Assembly (NCBI GenBank): GCA_020747015.1
Contig: JAGTJM010000002.1
Span: 744,001 to 808,000 of the forward strand
Length of the DNA stretch: 64,000 bases
Direction: 5' to 3'
From: Pyrenochaeta sp. MPI-SDFR-AT-0127
Lineage: Eukaryota; Ascomycota; Dothideomycetes; Pleosporales; Cucurbitariaceae
The notes under the pieces were generated by a model, which searched no databases, had not been told where the DNA came from, and saw only the letters and a list, made by a program, of their open reading frames with translations. Positions within the stretch are counted from its first letter, which is position 1. The number at the start of each line of letters is the position of its first letter. Below, in pieces: positions 48,280 to 59,950 of this stretch. A program made the position numbers and the translations under genes.

Positions 48280-48913
48280 TTACCAGAATTTGACATTTTT
48301 TTCATACCAGTAGCCCCAGCTCTTTTTCCGTTCTTCTTCTTGTCTCCGTACTTCTTCTAAACGACTGTGCTCTTCCCTTGCTCTCCGCCGTGCTTCTTTT
48401 TTCGCCTCAATGGTTGCGCGCTTCTTCTCCATGAGCTCCTGTGCTTGTTTTATACCCGCCTTCTCTTTACTCCTGTAGTATTGACATACTTGATATGAAA
48501 CGACAGATACACCGCACCAGGTTGCTACGGCCCAGTTGGAGGCTATGCGCACGGGTCCTATTAACGTTCGTTAGCTCTCAAACTTTAGGTAGAGCACAGC
48601 TTCTTATCCGCGCCTGCAGGTGTGCTTGAGGGGCGAGGGAATTCGTACTCCCTAAAATAGCGGCTAAACTTCCTCCTGCAAACCCTGCAGCAATGCCTTG
48701 TAATTGACTGTCTCGTACACATGGTCGCTTGTGGAAGTTGAGATAGTAGTCGGGGCCCAGACTCCGGACGGCATCGATATAATTCGGGCCTCCTGCGTCA
48801 CTTTTCTCTCCTCCTGCTGTGTGTGCTGTGCCACCAGGCATTATATTTGCAGGGCCCCTTGGGCGTGACGCTTGTGTGGTCGCATCGTTGGATTCCCTTG
48901 TGTCGTCCGCCAT
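48280..48913 (-). CDS. COX20: cytochrome c oxidase assembly protein COX20
   Basis: Two exons: 48649-48913 and 48280-48557 (180 aa). The start is the ATG encoding MADDTRESND; an upstream frame extension to 48958 has no ATG at its beginning. After a polar Gly/Ala-rich N-terminus comes FHKRPCVRDSQLQGIAAGF, the conserved lead into the first of two hydrophobic segments (about 71-88 and 95-117, the latter NWAVATWCGVSVVSYQVC). The intron splits the short loop between them, and the C-terminus is a charged coiled coil. Cox20 is an inner-membrane chaperone that binds newly made Cox2 during cytochrome oxidase assembly. Intron start GTACGA is non-consensus at +4 to +6 but phases close and the family alignment is continuous. 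Confidence 0.9.
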
Positions 48914-49362
48914 GGTGGTGTGATGGTTGATATGCTGAGATACGGAAAGAGGGGGCACACGTCGAAGCAGATCTAGGGTGAAGAGCCTATTTCTATGAGA
49001 ATGATAAGACTGAGTGCTTTCTTCCTGGGAGTGGTTGCATTCGGGTGTTCGAGCAATAAGTGCAGTCGTTCACTTCTCGAGTGGTGCGGAATAGGCCCGA
49101 AAAATATCCATGATTCTATGAGGCAGGCACGAGCCACATGTGGCTGCAATCACTTTATCCCATCTGGGAAAGCGCAACGCGGTCCACGCGAAGCGCGTCG
49201 CGTTTACCTTTTCCTAGTACACTTTGAACACAGCATCTCCGCATTGCACACTTGACGCCTGTTCTCGATACCACCATTCTTCTCGTCTTTCAATTGCGCA
49301 AATGATACCCTAACTTGCATAGCACAACATTAATCTTCTCTTACATCCTTTCATCTCACACC
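48914..49362. promoter_or_regulatory. shared promoter region of COX20 and POL2, with clustered CGCG sites
   Basis: Between the divergent start codons (449 bp), positions 49176-49204 hold AACGCGG, CCACGCGAA and GCGCGTCGCGTTT, that is four CGCG-containing cores in about 30 bp. Such sites resemble the ACGCGT/CGCGAA elements bound by MBF-type G1/S factors, which control DNA polymerase genes in yeasts. They lie about 160-190 bp before the POL2 start. The regulatory reading is inference. Confidence 0.45.
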
Positions 49363-52300
49363 ATGGCGCCGCGACGAGCAGGCCAACCCTTTCGCCGAGT
49401 AGGCAAGCAGGGCAACACATCTTATGGCCCACGAAAACCAAAGACGGTCGAAGCTTCCTCACTCCGAAGTACAGAAGCCACATCACAGAATGAAAAACTC
49501 GAAAGCACACGTCTCGCAAACCGTATCGATGAGTCTATGGGCTTTCCGCGGTTTGACTCGGGGAAGAAGAAAATCGGATGGCTCGTCAATATGCACTCAA
49601 CTACAATAGAAGACGAGAATGTGCCAGGGGGCAAGGCAGGTGTGGATTACTACTTCATCGGCGAGGAGGGCGACACGTTCAAGGCGACATTGGAATATGA
49701 TCCCTATTTCCTGCTGGCGGTCAAGAAGGGCCGGGAACAGGAGGTGGAAGAATACTGTCGCCGAGCATATGAAGGGCTAATCAAGAACATAAAGAGAGTG
49801 GAGAAAGAGGATCTTTCCATGCCCAATCATCTCACTGGATATCGGAGAACTCTTCTACAGCTGTCATTTGCGAATGTAAGTGACTTATTAGCTGTGCGAA
49901 AAGCAGTCAACCCGATAGTGGAGAAGAACAGGAAGAACACTAATGCCATGGATACGTATGCGGAGGTTGCTAGGTAAGCATCTCGGTACACTTAAAATGG
50001 GATGCACATGCTAATACACAATAGCGGAGATGCTGGAATGGATTTTTTCGATAATGACGATTATGAGTACGAGAAACGAACGACGACCACGATTGATGCA
50101 AGCGATTTTATTCTAGATATACGAGAATACGACGTTCCCTACCACGTACGAGTGGCCATCGATAAGGACGTGCGGATTGGCAATTGGTACACTGTTGACG
50201 CCAAACACGGTGTAATATCAATCACCTGTATAGAAGACCGCCTCACACCTGCAGATCTCGTAGTTATGGCTTATGATATCGAAACAACAAAGCTGCCACT
50301 AAAGTTTCCGGACGCCGTCTTCGATCAGATCATGATGATATCGTACATGATCGATGGCCAGGGCTTTCTTATCACGAACCGTGAGATTGTGTCAGAGGAT
50401 ATCCAAGATTTCGAGTACACCCCGAAGCCAGAGTACCAAGGACCCTTCATGTGCTTCAATGAGCCAGATGAGAAGGCACTTCTAGAGCGCTTTTTTGAGC
50501 ACATCAAGGAAGCCAGGCCAACAGTCATGGTCACATACAACGGAGACTTCTTCGATTGGCCGTTCGTCGAGGCCAGAGCCAGCGTTTTAGGCATTGATAT
50601 GTACCAAGAAATTGGGTTCAGGAAAAACAGCGAGGACATTTACCAGTCTGATTACTGTGCACATATGGACGCTTTTTCTTGGGTCAGTCGTGACAGTTAT
50701 TTACCACAAGGAAGTCGTGGTCTCAAAGCTGTGACAATGGCCAAGCTTGGATACGACCCCGATGAACTCGACCCCGAATTGATGACACCATACGCCTCTG
50801 AACGGCCGCAGACGCTTGCAGAGTACTCAGTTTCCGATGCTGTTGCAACTTATTATTTGTACATGAAATACGTCCATCCGTTCATTTTTGCGTTGTGCAA
50901 AATTCTGCCTCTAGGCCCAGACGATGCGTTGCGAAAGGGTACAGGTACTCTTTGCGAGATGTTGTTGATGGTCCAGGCGTATCAAAAGGGGATCGTTCTA
51001 CCGAACAAACATCAAGCACCAAAAGAGGCATTCTGGGAGGGCCATCTTCTGGAGTCAGAGACATACGTTGGTGGCCACGTCGAGGCGCTCGAAGCCGGTG
51101 TATTCCGAAGTGATATCGCCTACAACTTTGCAGTCGATCCGACTGCCATCGACGAACTTATGAACGATCTTGATGCGGCGCTGAAATTCAGTATAGAGGT
51201 CGAAGAGAAAAAGAAGATGGAAGATGTCACGAACTACGATGAGATCAAAGCCCAGATCGTTGATAAACTGATGCAGCTCAAGTCCACTCCAAATCGCAGC
51301 GAACGACCTCTTATATATCACTTGGATGTCGCATCTATGTACCCGAATATCATGACGACAAATCGACTACAACCCGATTCCATGATCAAGGAGGCAAATT
51401 GCGCAGCTTGCGATTTCAATCGGCCCGGTAAAACCTGTGATCGCCGGATGCCGTGGGCTTGGAGAGGCGAATATTTACCAGCAAAGCGTGACGAGTACAA
51501 TATGGTTCGTAACGCACTAGAGAACGAGCGGTTTCCGGGAAAGTACCCAAACTCTCCACTACGGACTTTTCAAGAACTGTCTGAAGAAGAGCAGGCTGCC
51601 TTGGTGAGGAAACGTTTGACCGACTATTCCAAGAAGATTTACCACAAGGTTCACGACGCCACGACGATTGAGCGAGAGGCGATCATTTGTCAACGCGAAA
51701 ATCCTTTCTACGTGGACACTGTCAGCGGCTTCCGCGACCGACGATATGACTTCAAAGGAAAACAGAAAGTATGGAAGGGCAAGACTGATGAGCTGAAAGC
51801 TGCAGGAGCTCCTGCAACTGAAATCGAAAATGCCAAGAAAATGATCGTACTATTCGACTCCATGCAATTGGCTCATAAGGTCATTCTCAACTCCTTCTAT
51901 GGCTACGTCATGCGGAAAGGTTCTCGCTGGTACTCTTTAGAGATGGCTGGTGTTACTTGTTTGACAGGTGCACGAATTATTCAGTTGGCGCGATCTCTCG
52001 TTGAACGAATCGGACGACCATTGGAACTGGACACGGACGGTATTTGGGCCATACTTCCCGCGACCTTTCCCGAGAATTTTGCTTTCAAACTCAGGAACGG
52101 CAAGAAGCTGACGATCTCTTATCCTTGTACGATGTTGAACCACCTAGTACACGCGCAGTACACCAACCACCAATACGAGACATTGGTCGATCCGCAAACA
52201 TTTCGGTACGAGAAGCACAGTGACAACTCCATTTTCTTCGAAGTCGATGGACCATATAAGGCCATGATTCTGCCTACATCGAAGGAGGAGGATAAAAACT

Positions 52301-55300
52301 TGAAGAAGCGTTATGCAGTGTTTAATCACGATGGCAGTTTGGCGGAACTGAAGGGCTTTGAAGTGAAGCGACGAGGTGAGCTGAAGCTGATCAAGAACTT
52401 TCAGTCTCAAATTTTCAAGTTTTTCCTGGAAGGCACCACGCTAGAAGAGACGTATGGTGCCGTTGCGAAAGTCGCAAATCGATGGCTCGACATCCTAGAC
52501 ACTCGCGGGGCGACACTAGCGGATGAAGAACTCATCGATCTCATCGTCGAGAACAAGAGTATGACAAAGACACTGGAAGAATATGGAGCACAAAAATCAA
52601 CCGCAATCACGACTGCAAAACGACTCGCAGAGTTTTTGGGCGAGCAGATGGTTAAGGACAAGGGACTGAATTGCAAGTACATCATCTCTAGGTCCCCAAG
52701 AAACGCACCCGTCACTGAACGCGCCGTTCCAATGTCCATATTCTCGGCCGAGGAGTCGGTGAAGCGTTACTTCTTGAGAAAGTGGCTGCGAGAGGATCCT
52801 GGAGAGATGGATATCAGGACGGTTCTGGATTGGGATTACTACCGCGAGCGTCTGGCGTCTGTCATTCAGAAGTTGATTACCATTCCAGCAGCATATCAAA
52901 AAGTCCGCAATCCTGTTCCTAGGGTGCCTCATCCGGAGTGGCTTGATCGAAGAATTCGCCAGAGGGAAGACAAGCTGCAGCAAAAGAAAATGACAGACAT
53001 GTTCAGCAAGAAGGCGTTGATTGATGGTGATGCGAACGTAGCCAACAACAAGAACTCTGGCGATCTCGAGGACTTCGGCGCGGTCAAGTTGACACAGACT
53101 CAATCTCAAGTGAAGAAAGGTATTGTCACGAAGATGGTTACAAAACGCAAGCAGCCCGAACCCGCGGTACCTGTACAGACCGATCCGTACGCAGCATTAC
53201 CAAAAATCATGCCATCCATCACTGAGGACTACTCCAGCTGGCTGATGTACCAGAAGCAGAAGTGGAAGATTCAGAGGCAGGCGCGGAAACGTAGACGACA
53301 GCTGTTCGGAGAGAAACCGGTTGATGCTTCAGATGCCATTGGCAGCTTCTTCAGAAATCAGGCCGAGCTGCTCTTCATCAGTACATGGCAACTTGTTCAG
53401 CTCCGACCAACGGAGACACCAGGAGAAGTCAAGGCTTTTGTATTGATTGACAAGAAGATCCATACTCTCAAGATAATCGTACCTCGTCAGCTATACCTCA
53501 ACCTGAGGAGCGAAGACCTTCCGGACGTATCAATCAGTGGATGCTCGGTCGAGAAAGTGGTCAACCACACCCTGCCCAATGGACATCCGTCAATCCATCT
53601 TTTCAAGCTGCAAATGTCGGAGCAAACATACGTTCAGGAGGCGAACAATATCTCAGCCCTGTTCAACCACTCCAGCGTCGAGGGGGTGTATGAAAAGCAG
53701 GTACCGCTGAATATTCGAGCCATTCTCGAGCTGGGAAGCACTTGTACGTTCGATGAGTCACAGAAGGGTGTTCTAGGCAAAGGTCTCGAGCAGGGGTTCG
53801 ATCTCTCAGCGCTTCGAAAAGTGCCGACGAAACAGCCATACCTAGCAGAGGCAACGCTCAACTACCTGTATCTATACCACGTCAGCAGCGGCGACCGCAA
53901 CATCTATGCTATCTTCTCAACTTCGAAAAGCGATGCGCACATCATCATCCAGAACAAGTCAAAGGATTCGCAAGGCATGCCTAACGTAGATCGCATATAC
54001 AGCGACGCTTTGCAGCGACGACTCGAGGACAACCAGGGCGAACCATGGCAGAACTTAATCGAGTACCAAGAGGATATCCACTTCCGGACCACTTTGGTGA
54101 CTACGAAGCGAAAGGCTTTGCTTGAAATCGGCGATGTGATCAAGAAGATGAAAGCTGAGGAGGGTGGCCCAGTGATCATTGTTTTGCAGTCACCAAACCA
54201 AGCTCTTCTATCGCACGACATTCCAATCCTCAAGGACTTGCCTATCCTACCGCTCCATGCAGACGAGACTGACAAGCAGCTACCACCTCTTGGTTGGCAG
54301 TCATTCATTGCTAAAAGACTTGTTGGGCATTACCTTGATCTCGGGTCATGGGTAGCGCACCTAATGGAACTTGCTCGTTATGGCGACATACCACTCTGCA
54401 ATCTCGAGAGCAACGATCCGCGGTTCCTTATCGATGTAGCGTATGCAAGACGACTGCAGAAGGATCGGGTGATTCTTTGGTGGTCTGGCCAAGCGAAGCC
54501 GGACCATGCTGGGTATGAGAAAGACGATATTCTTTCGCCTCTGGAAACAGTCGAGATGCCATCCATTAACAACCCGGGGACCTATTCATCTGTGTGCATT
54601 GACCTGAATTTGCGGAACCTCGCCATCAACACAATATTGTCGTCGTCTCTAATCAACGAGCTGGAAGGCGCGGACTCCGTCTCCTTCAACCCTGCTGCAC
54701 CTTACGATGCTGCAAATGATGGCACCAACGTCATCTACTCAGACAACGCCTTTGCAAGCGCAGGTATCACCGTGCTCCGCGAGATGGTCAAAGCGTGGTG
54801 GGTTGAAGCTGTTCAAGCTGGCCACGGTTTCAGCATGGCAGATGTTATGGTCCAACATCTTGTCCGCTGGGTCAGCAGCCCCGGCTCCTTTCTGTACGAC
54901 AGGTCGTTACATTACTATGTACAGATGATGTCTAAAAAGACGCTTCAACAGTTGATGACAGACTTCAAGCGCGTAGGCTCTCATATCGTATTTGCTAGCC
55001 CTAACCGACTCTTGCTCCAGACAACCAAGGCAGAAGTGGGAAATGCGTACGCGTACAGTCAGTATATCATCAAGACAATAAAGTCGAAGCCACTGTTTCA
55101 ATTCATGGAGCTGGAGATCAAGGAGTATTGGGATTATCTTGTATGGTATGACGAGTTCAATTATGGTGGAAAGGGATGCAAAGAGGTTGTCGAAGAGGAG
55201 AATCAGACCCTTGAGGATATCATGTGCTGGCAGCTCGCGCAGTTCCTACCGCCGACGATGCAACCAACATTCAATGATTGGGTGATCGAGTTCATTGAGC

Positions 55301-56124
55301 TGATGCACGCACGGAAACGCCCAGCTCCGGCAGCAGATGGCTCGATACCACGCCTTACTCAAATTCCACTTCGACCCCTTACTGTGGATCCAAACGAGCA
55401 AACACAAATCTTACCTAAGACATTTACAAAACCGCTCTTCAAGCAGATATCCTCGCTGCTCCGCCGCCAGCATACTGAGATCTTGCACCCAGAACTGGCA
55501 GGCGACTATATCTTCCCTCAACTCCCTGGCTCTCATCTCAAGCTTCAGAATCCGGTTCTTCAACTTGTCAAGAGTATCATGCAGGTCCTGTCGCTCGACC
55601 GAGCAATCTCACTCGAAGCACGCTTGCTAAGGAAAGAATTGTTAAATCTCTTCGATATCCGCGAGTTCAGCGCTGAAGCCGGTTTTGCTAACCCCAGCGC
55701 CGCTCTCGTCATCCGAGGTGTCATTTGTGATGAATGCACATCGTCACGCGACCTTGACTTGTGTCGAGATAGTTCCCTTCTCCCACCTGTACTCTCAAAA
55801 GACTCAGAAATTGCACCGCCACCGCCAAAATGGAAATGTGACAACTGCGACGCTTCCTACGACAAACTACGCATTGAGGAACAGCTGGTTTCAGAGGTGC
55901 AGAAAACGGTTCTTGAATGGTGTACACAGGATCTAAAGTGTAGCAAGTGCAAGAGATTGAGGAGCAATGAGTTTATGGAGCATTGTGCTTGTGCGGGTGA
56001 ATGGATTGGCACAAAGAACAGGAGCGAGATGAGTAAGCGACTCAACGTATATGGGAACGCTGCTGGTTATTATGGGTTGAGGATGTTGGAAGCTGTGGTG
56101 CAAGAGTGCTTGGAAGGCTTTTGA
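49363..56124 (+). CDS. POL2: DNA polymerase epsilon catalytic subunit
   Basis: Two exons: 49363-49973 and 50025-56124 (2236 aa, near the 2222 aa of yeast Pol2). It is the leading-strand replicase with 3'-5' proofreading. Exonuclease motif I has Asp288 and Glu290 (AYDIETT). Polymerase motif A is LDVASMYPNIM with catalytic Asp638, and motif C is DTDGIW with catalytic Asp875. The Fe-S cysteines of the catalytic core are visible as C-x2-C-x8-C in NCAACDFNRPGKTC. The inactive second polymerase module fills the C-terminal half, followed by two cysteine modules: CDEC...CDNC, and C-x2-C-x11-C-x-C, the latter the CysB type. Nothing suggests damage. Confidence 0.97.
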
Positions 56125-56859
56125 ACTCGAGTCCGTAAACGAAAGAAATGACAGCCAGACAAGGGAAGGAAATGCGGATATAGGCGGCATGGCCAAGGAC
56201 GGTGTTCCGCGGTCTCAGAAATTCCTCGGGGAATTGGGCTTGATTTGGGTGTTTCTCGGTGAATTTCGAAGCGCGGCATTGCAGGCGTCTGGAGCGTTTA
56301 AGTGGGTACGCGCATTTTGGTCCCATATTGTGGATACCTACGTCAAGTCCGTCTTTACTTTATATCAACATATCTGTACTTCGACCATTACGTAGATAAC
56401 AACTTCTTTAAATGATCTCTTTTATGCTGTTGGGTTCACATGGCAGGTATGCCCTCAGAGTTAGTATATAGGTGAGGTGCTGATAAAGTATGTTTCTTAG
56501 CCGAGGGGCTTGCATACGTCAGAACAATGAGGGACATGGTGGGGTCGATCAACGACATTGAGCACGCAATTCGGGCTAATAATCGCAACAGGAAGTTCAA
56601 TTCACGTTGCACCATCGGTGGGTGAGGGGACGTTTTCTTGGGAGTGAGGGGTCTAAGCATGTATATATTCGCAAAGATGTCCGTCATTAGCCCGTGTTTC
56701 CCAAAGATCATTCTAGGTAGGACATTGAAGTGCTCAATTGACCCTACCCAGAGCTCACTATTAAGAGTGTACATCAAGATATCAACTCGTTCCATTGTTA
56801 CTTCCACCTTTCTAATTCTTGACACCCAATCTTTGGCCTTCCCAAATACAGAAGCCAAA
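56125..56859. other. intergenic region upstream of the dioxygenase
   Basis: 735 bp holding the POL2 3' end and the dioxygenase promoter. The frame of the dioxygenase stays open back to 56638, with in-frame ATGs near 56659 and 56677, but the Kozak-like context AAAATGGCG at 56860 and the absence of family similarity upstream argue for the later start. Confidence 0.55.
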
Positions 56860-58130
56860 ATGGCGCCAGCCCTTACCACATCCGCTCCAACAGCGCCCCA
56901 TGAGCTATCAAACAATCTCGCCAACAACAGAGCGCCGAAGAACATCTTTCCAGATGGTATCCGGACTTCCGGCCAACACGAGCCCATCTATAATCTTCTC
57001 CGTCCATATTCTGACTTTCCCAAACAAATCACCGGGCCCACTGCCTGGTCAAAAGCGGATTACAAAGATAATCCAGAGCGCTGGACACACAGCTTCTCCG
57101 ATTCTGAGATCAAGGAAATCAGTGATGCTGCGGACCGTTTCATAGCGAGCGGGACGCCATTGACGGGTATCAGCAAGGAGAAATTCGCGCTGCCCGAGTT
57201 CAGCAAGTTCCTCGAGCCATTGAGGAAGGACTTGATCGATGGGAAGGGCTTCATCCTCTTCAAAGGCTTCCCCGTCCAGAAATGGGGAAACGCAAAATCT
57301 GCAGTTGCATACATGGGCCTCGGCACCTACCTTGGCTACTTTGTCTCGCAGAACAGCCGTGGCCATGTTCTTGGTCATGTGAAAGATCTAGGTGAAGATG
57401 CCACACAGATTGACAAAGTGCGCATCTACCGCACCAACGCACGGCAGTTCTTCCATGCCGACGACGCCGACATTGTCGGTTTGCTGTGTGTCGCGAAGGC
57501 ACTTGAGGGCGGTGAGTCCGATCTCGTGAGTAGCCATGAGGTATGGAACGATTTGCAAGTCAATCATCCGGACGTGGCAGAGTTGTTGACGAAGCCAATT
57601 TGGTATTTTGATCGAAAAGGGGAAGAGAGCAAGGGACAGAAGGGCTGGATCAAGACAGCAGTCTTCTATCTGGAGCCTGGTGAGAATGGAAGGGTGTACT
57701 CAAAGTAAGTCTCCCTATATGTCTACTGCCAAGAATTGAAGACCAGAAAACTAACGAGGTAAACAGGTGGGACCCTTACTATGTCCGTTCTTTGACTCGT
57801 TTCTCTGATGCTGGTCTCATCCCAGCATTGTCCGAGGAGCAGCAACGCGCCGCCCTGATCTTAGAAGAGACATGCCTGAAGCTGGCGTTGCACATGATCC
57901 TTGACATTGGCGACATTCAATTTCTTACCAACAACTACGTGCTGCATGCTAGGACAGCTTACAAAGACTACCCACCGCCAGCACCACGTAGGCATCTCAT
58001 GCGGCTTTGGCTAAGCACGCCTGAGGAGGAGGGTGGTTGGAAACTGCCATTTCATGACAGTAGGGAGAAGAAGAGGGGTGGTATTCAGGTCAACGACACA
58101 GCGCCAGTTGCACCTAACGATGCAGAGTAA
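56860..58130 (+). CDS. TauD/TfdA-like Fe(II)/2-oxoglutarate dioxygenase
   Basis: Two exons: 56860-57704 and 57767-58130 (402 aa). The iron-binding HxD is His199 and Asp201 (FFHADDADIVGLLC). A distal His lies in TNNYVLHARTAYKDYPP, followed by RHLMRLWLSTP, which carries the 2-oxoglutarate-binding arginine. This places it with fungal TauD/clavaminate-synthase-like dioxygenases, which hydroxylate small molecules in the cytosol using oxygen and 2-oxoglutarate. The substrate cannot be read from the sequence; sulfonates, carnitine-like compounds or a secondary metabolite are possible. No cluster partner is adjacent. Confidence 0.88.
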
Positions 58131-58569
58131 GGCCAAACGAACGAAAACGCAAATGTATGAATGTATGTAGGAAGTGAATCCGTACCGTAGCTGAGAAACA
58201 CTGCGTACCTTTTAAGGTCAAGCACAGGGGGACAGAACGTATGCAGAAGTACTTCAGCCGACTGAAAAGTGGTATCGTTCTTGTATTCATGCGAGGCTGT
58301 CTCGCCTATTCGTAACCCCAAGATTGCCAAACGTCGCACATGTTGCCAGAAGCTTGCATGCTGAAGTCGTTTCAGAAGTGACGATCCTGGGACGTATCAA
58401 TCTTGGGTGTCTGAAGATAACGGAGTCCCTAAATGGAGTCCCCTACCCTATACTGCTCATGTCCACATGCGCAGCCTGAATTCTAGTTTTTGGCTGTAAA
58501 GTCGGTTCTTCCAACTTGCATCCACCTCTGCGGGGCTCAAGCTTACTTTCGACACACCACATCATCCAC
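58131..58569. other. convergent intergenic spacer
   Basis: A 439-bp spacer between the dioxygenase and SmD1 3' ends. No other feature is seen. Confidence 0.6.
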
Positions 58570-59189
58570 CTAGAAGCCCCTGCCCCGACCACGACCACCA
58601 CCTCCTCGAGGGCCTCCCCTTCCACCACCTCGTCCGCCTCTTCCTCCACCGCGTCCGCCGCCACGTCCTCCAGTGCCGCGCTCAGCCTCTTTTCTTGCCT
58701 TGTTCTTCGGCTTCGGTGCATCGTCAATGAGGAGAGTGTCGAGTGGTAATGAGTCCGGCAGAATGATATAGCGGACGGTTGAGCCACGGACAGTCATTGT
58801 GTCCAGCGCTACCGTGTCGCGCGATTTGGGGGTGTATTTGACTGCTCTGAGCGCGACGTTCATGAGGGGCGAGACAGAGGTAATTGTGCCGTTTACGATC
58901 GTGCCTATAATTCTGTAAGATTCTGACACGTTCGAAAACCCTAGACGGTGAAGGAGAAGAGCGACCGCGCAGCTTGGACAAAGGAGTGCGTGGGTTGGGA
59001 ACTTCAGTGCCTCAAGGGGGTAGCCCACAGACATCCGGCTCGCAGCACAAATATGCTATTTATGCATACACATACCGTTCTTGAGTTCGACCGTGACCGT
59101 CTCATTCTGGCACTTCATAAGGAATCTGCGCAAAGCCGTTAGTTGTAGTCGCACTAGATAGCACGGATTCCTCACCTAACGAGCTTCAT
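58570..59189 (-). CDS. SMD1: small nuclear ribonucleoprotein Sm D1
   Basis: Three exons: 59176-59189, 59076-59125 and 58570-58904 (132 aa). The first coding exon is only 14 nt (MKLV plus two bases). Intron 1 contains ACTAAC. The Sm1 motif includes FLMKCQNETVTVELKNG and Sm2 includes VRGSTVRYIILPDSLPLD. The tail is a run of Gly/Arg repeats (RGG type) ending GRGRGF, the normal target of arginine methylation in SmD1. The protein is part of the heptameric Sm ring on U1, U2, U4 and U5 snRNAs in the nucleus. Intron 2 is unusually long (171 nt) for this window and stays open in one frame. Confidence 0.95.
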
Positions 59190-59950
59190 GATTGCAATTC
59201 CCAAGATGCGCTATTTAGAAGATCGAATTGTCGACTCGAGAATCTTGAGAATGGCTCTCCGCTGTCGTAGTGTTGCTGGGATGCGAGGTAACTTGCGGGG
59301 AGCTCGAGACTGGAAATTGCGGCCGAGCTGCCAGGCTGAACGGGCCGTGATTTATCCGAATCCATATCACGTGCTTTAACCTTCACCCCAACCTCTCACC
59401 GACCATTGCAAATAGATTGTGAATAATGATTCTGTGAATAGTGATTCTGAAAAGGGATTCGTAGGAATTGATCCTCTCCTAATGACACCTGTAGCTTGAA
59501 CACGGCCCGAACTTCGGCATCAATTGTTGAAAGGTTCGGAGACACCAAAACTGTGGATCATCGTGACCGGCGCTTGTGTTCTGAGTGATCGCGTACGTAA
59601 TGCCGTTCCCAAGAAGCTAACATAGATTGATTCTGCGCTGAATTGGATCCTTGTTCATTGCTTGAAGACCTTCACGACCTTGAGTCACCTTCACTTCAAG
59701 AATCATCTTTCACCGTATTGCTGCCGTGACAGAGCCAAGATAACGTAGTGAAAAGTGCATTAAAGTAGTAGAGATCTTTTAAAACAATACTTTCCTACGT
59801 CCAAATCGTTACAATAATCGCAGTTCTATAAACTTCGCTACTCACTGTCAACTTACAGGTGCTGGATCTAACTTCTTTGCGACTGTTCCACTAATCGCCT
59901 AAAGGTGCCTCCCTTGGTCTCGTAGAGTTCTTGAGGGTAGTACAACCACC
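59190..59950. promoter_or_regulatory. divergent promoter region of SMD1 and the kinase-like gene
   Basis: 761 bp between divergent start codons. A TATCACGTGCT element with a CACGTG core lies near 59367-59376, about 180 bp before the SMD1 start. GTGAATA/TGATTCTG short repeats occur around 59419-59450. No gene is supported. Confidence 0.45.

Noticed and set aside
56638..56859. N-terminal extension of the dioxygenase
   Set aside because: The frame is open upstream, but the extra residues have no family resemblance and the ATG at 56860 has a much better context.
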